32,500 nt of DNA from positions 20,001 through 52,500 of the forward strand of contig JAWQFJ010014493.1 of assembly GCA_034096865.1 (NCBI GenBank). Reading direction: 5' to 3'. The position numbers were made by a program, and so were the translations under genes. The notes beneath the pieces were generated by a model. The model was not told the DNA's origin, did not search any database, and worked only from the letters and a program-made list of their open reading frames with translations. Of the stretch, positions 30,304-32,500 are shown one piece after another; position 1 is the stretch's first letter, and every line of letters starts with the position of its first letter. The DNA is from Theodoxus fluviatilis (Eukaryota; Mollusca; Gastropoda; Cycloneritida; Neritidae).

Positions 30304-32500
30304 CTGCGTATTGCGAGACAGGACATAACCGCAGCGTGATATTTTCAGACGAAGTAAAAAGGAAGGAAAGAGGAAAAAAGGAAAGGAGGAGGGCTGGGGG
30401 GTGCGGAGAGGGAAGAAGGCTGGGTGGGAGACAATGGAGGAGGAGGAGTAGTCGAGAGGAAGCATAATTCCTTGAGGCAACACTCCTGTGATGTAAACTG
30501 GATGTAGAAAGGAGTGGCGTATCCCCAGCGACATTGAACTCACAGCTCGCTCTGGCATTGTCTGGACAAGCAAGGTATTTTCGATCGTGATGGACAAACG
30601 AATTTGTGTAGGCCCAAATGCCACCGGTTCATGAGCCTCCCCCAGCAGGGTTCCTCAGTACAGAGCTTGGATTCTCTTGTGGCTCTCCCTGTCTCTGAGT
30701 TCCTCCAGCCAGGGCGCAGCAAAGGCTGCCTGAAATATCTCGCTTGATAGAAAAGAAGAAGGGAAAAAAGGCCTGGTGTCCTCCTCTTTCTCTTCCTTTT
30801 TCTTCTCCATTTGCCTCATTTCTTCCATTCCCTTCTCTTCTTCCTCCTCTTAATTCTATTCTTTCTCCTTATCAGTAGCAATAGCAACTGCTGCTATGCT
30901 TGAAGGGAAAATGGCGGCCATAAACAAAAGGACAGAAGGGAGAAACTATGATATGTATATATTCATGAATTTTTATATCAGCTCCTCTATGATTACAGCG
31001 ATCACTTTAGAATACTGCTGAAAACATCCTTTGGATTGCTTTGCACTGCATGTCCCAAGCTTGGGAAACCAGCCAGTACATTCATGCACCAAGACCGTGT
31101 TTGTTCGAGTACGTCCCAGAAGAACGCAGTGCGTCTTCCTCTCTTAAAAGGTCCAGGGGCGTAGCTGTGTCACAGCGTTAGTTCCCTAGCAAGCGTAGCA
31201 ATGTCGTGGGGCCTAGCCTGAGGCAACAAAGAAACTCGCGCAACAGAGACACGCGAGATGCGGGCAGTACAGGGGGTCAATGGACGAGCCGGGCCCAAAG
31301 GACACATCACTGCACAGGCAACCTTATCCCAACTAGCGCCCACAGTGATGCACACGCCAGTTTCATCAGCGTCCCATCTGGCTCCTTCCTGCCTGTCTTT
31401 CTGGCACGCCTGGCGACTGGCAGACCATCGCTCAAGCCAGAGCCAGGGGAGCAGGAACATTTCTCGTCTTACTCTCGCTCTGCCAGTCGCCCTGACTTCC
31501 ACTGACTTCTCCGAGAACATGTCTCAGGAAGTCAGTGGTCACGTCCATATTAATTCACCGAGAACTAAAGACAGAGAGAGGTCCATTGAAGTCTTCGTCG
31601 AGCAAGAAGTACGTGCGTTCAAACATCGATCTTCTACATGGCCAGATGAGGACGTTATGAACTGCTTGGAAAGCATACCCGCCCATTTGGTGCTTGCAGC
31701 GAGAATCTCTAGTAGTCAAGTACTAAGAACTCGATCCAGATGAATCTAGTCAACCCGTGAAAGCGATTTCGGTGCCTCTCTCATCGAACCGTAAAACGAA
31801 CTAAAGTTCTTTGTTTTCTGGTGAATATTCAGAGCCCATAAACTGACTTGTCAAAGCATGCGCGGTCGGTAAGGACATATAGTCTCATGACTTTTCTCGT
31901 TAACTAGTGTTAGGTTGTCTTCTATGGCCAAACCCAAAATAATGTTTCGTTCATTGCAAAAGATCCATTTTAACCTTCAACTTTTTAACACTTATTTCCA
32001 TTTTCCTAAAAAGATTCCAAGAAAGCAAGTGTGCACGTGCACGCAGAAACATACGTCACAGCCCATGCGTGCATGTACTTCTGTCAAATTGAGATGCAGT
32101 GTGATTTGTATCAACGGGGATCACTTGAACAAGTTTGAGACGCTGTTCTATTCAGAAAGCTGAAGCATCACTGCATAGCCTTTGTGAGTTTCAAATTTCA
32201 AATCTACAGATAAATGGTGGTTTTATTTTATTTCTATTTTTTACGTCTACAAAAAGTTCATGCAATATTTTGAGCGAAAAAAGTGCCCAGTTGCGTAACA
32301 CTCCACCTTGTCATCATCCAAATTCTGCTTTACTTGAATACACCCAACAGTGTGCGGAGTCGCTGTAAGCGGCCATCGGGGGATTCCCTTTAAGTTAGAA
32401 ATCAATAAAATTGCCTATTTTCTATATACTTTGGCTGCTAACAGAGTAGTATCTAGACACTTGAAAAGCCGTTTTCTATTGTTAGAAATGCTCATTTTCA
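30304..32500. other. Intergenic or intronic, no firm gene
   Basis: A purine-rich tract (30357-30460) forms the pyrimidine tract of the possible exon upstream of 30304. GC-rich frames at 31170-31520 (minus) and 31206-31743 (plus) overlap and have no recognisable motif. From 31740 the DNA is AT-richer and featureless. Confidence 0.4.

Noticed and set aside
30544..30628. Another EGF-gene exon (KYLACPDNARAS with a GTGAGT donor, minus strand)
   Set aside because: The donor is good and the phase would fit, but an in-frame TGA lies at 30629-30631 and no acceptor lies between it and the block, except one leaving an 18-nt exon.

Overview
The window looks like non-coding-rich animal DNA, most probably from a marine invertebrate. 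I would guess a mollusc such as a gastropod, but nothing here proves the phylum. The reasons are: intron-split EGF exons with phase-1 boundaries, AATAAA polyadenylation signals, tRNA-derived SINE copies, many long microsatellites, and remnants of several DNA-transposon and LINE families. There is no bacterial-style gene organisation, no rRNA and no CRISPR. Most long open frames are artefacts of CT, CA, GTGA or TATTA repeats.

Genes. The best-supported gene is the 3' end of a minus-strand gene for a secreted or ectodomain EGF-repeat protein. Its terminal exon is 26208-26377 (coding), with a poly(A) signal at 26146-26151. The preceding exon is 27574-27687, and a weaker possible further exon lies at 30244-30303. 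Both firm exons start in phase 1 and join inside the EGF fold, giving calcium-binding EGF repeats with O-glucose and O-fucose consensus sites. Facing it is a weaker plus-strand gene end: a Cys-rich terminal coding exon at 21653-21806 whose stop lies 2 nt before a good splice donor, and a possible last exon at 23380-23520 with AATAAA at 23499-23504. The two genes would be convergent. An AT-rich island at 10141-11300 contains coding-like fragments on the minus strand, including one exon-like block (11105-11242), of unknown identity.

Layout. 1-9600 holds G-rich and CT repeats, a TIR element (559-1253), a foldback element with arms of about 226 bp (2077-2967), an 11-unit 43-bp minisatellite (3072-3545), a 74-bp-arm hairpin element (4128-4398), a hammerhead-like motif (7727-7800) and a SINE (8912-9165). 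9573-15165 holds a 540-bp GTGA array, the AT-rich island, a 1.8-kb TIR element with a perfect 7-bp target duplication (11588-13408) that carries a TATTA array, and a G-rich tract. 15209-21446 holds a pogo-like element with a DNA-binding-domain-only transposase, two SINEs, a Tigger-like remnant, a second copy of the 559-1253 family (19032-19780), a long CT/GT tract and a LINE 3' end. 21650-32500 holds the two gene ends, CA, CATA, GAAT and GT arrays, a CpG-rich unmasked segment (24430-25110), and a third copy of the TIR family (26843-27547) about 25 bp inside an intron next to a splice donor of the EGF gene.

I saw no complete undescribed system. The most interesting items are the TIR family copy next to the EGF splice donor, the glycosylation-ready EGF exons, the DNA-binding-domain-only pogo element, the shared non-repetitive flank of two distant GTGA/CTCA arrays, and the hammerhead-like motifs.
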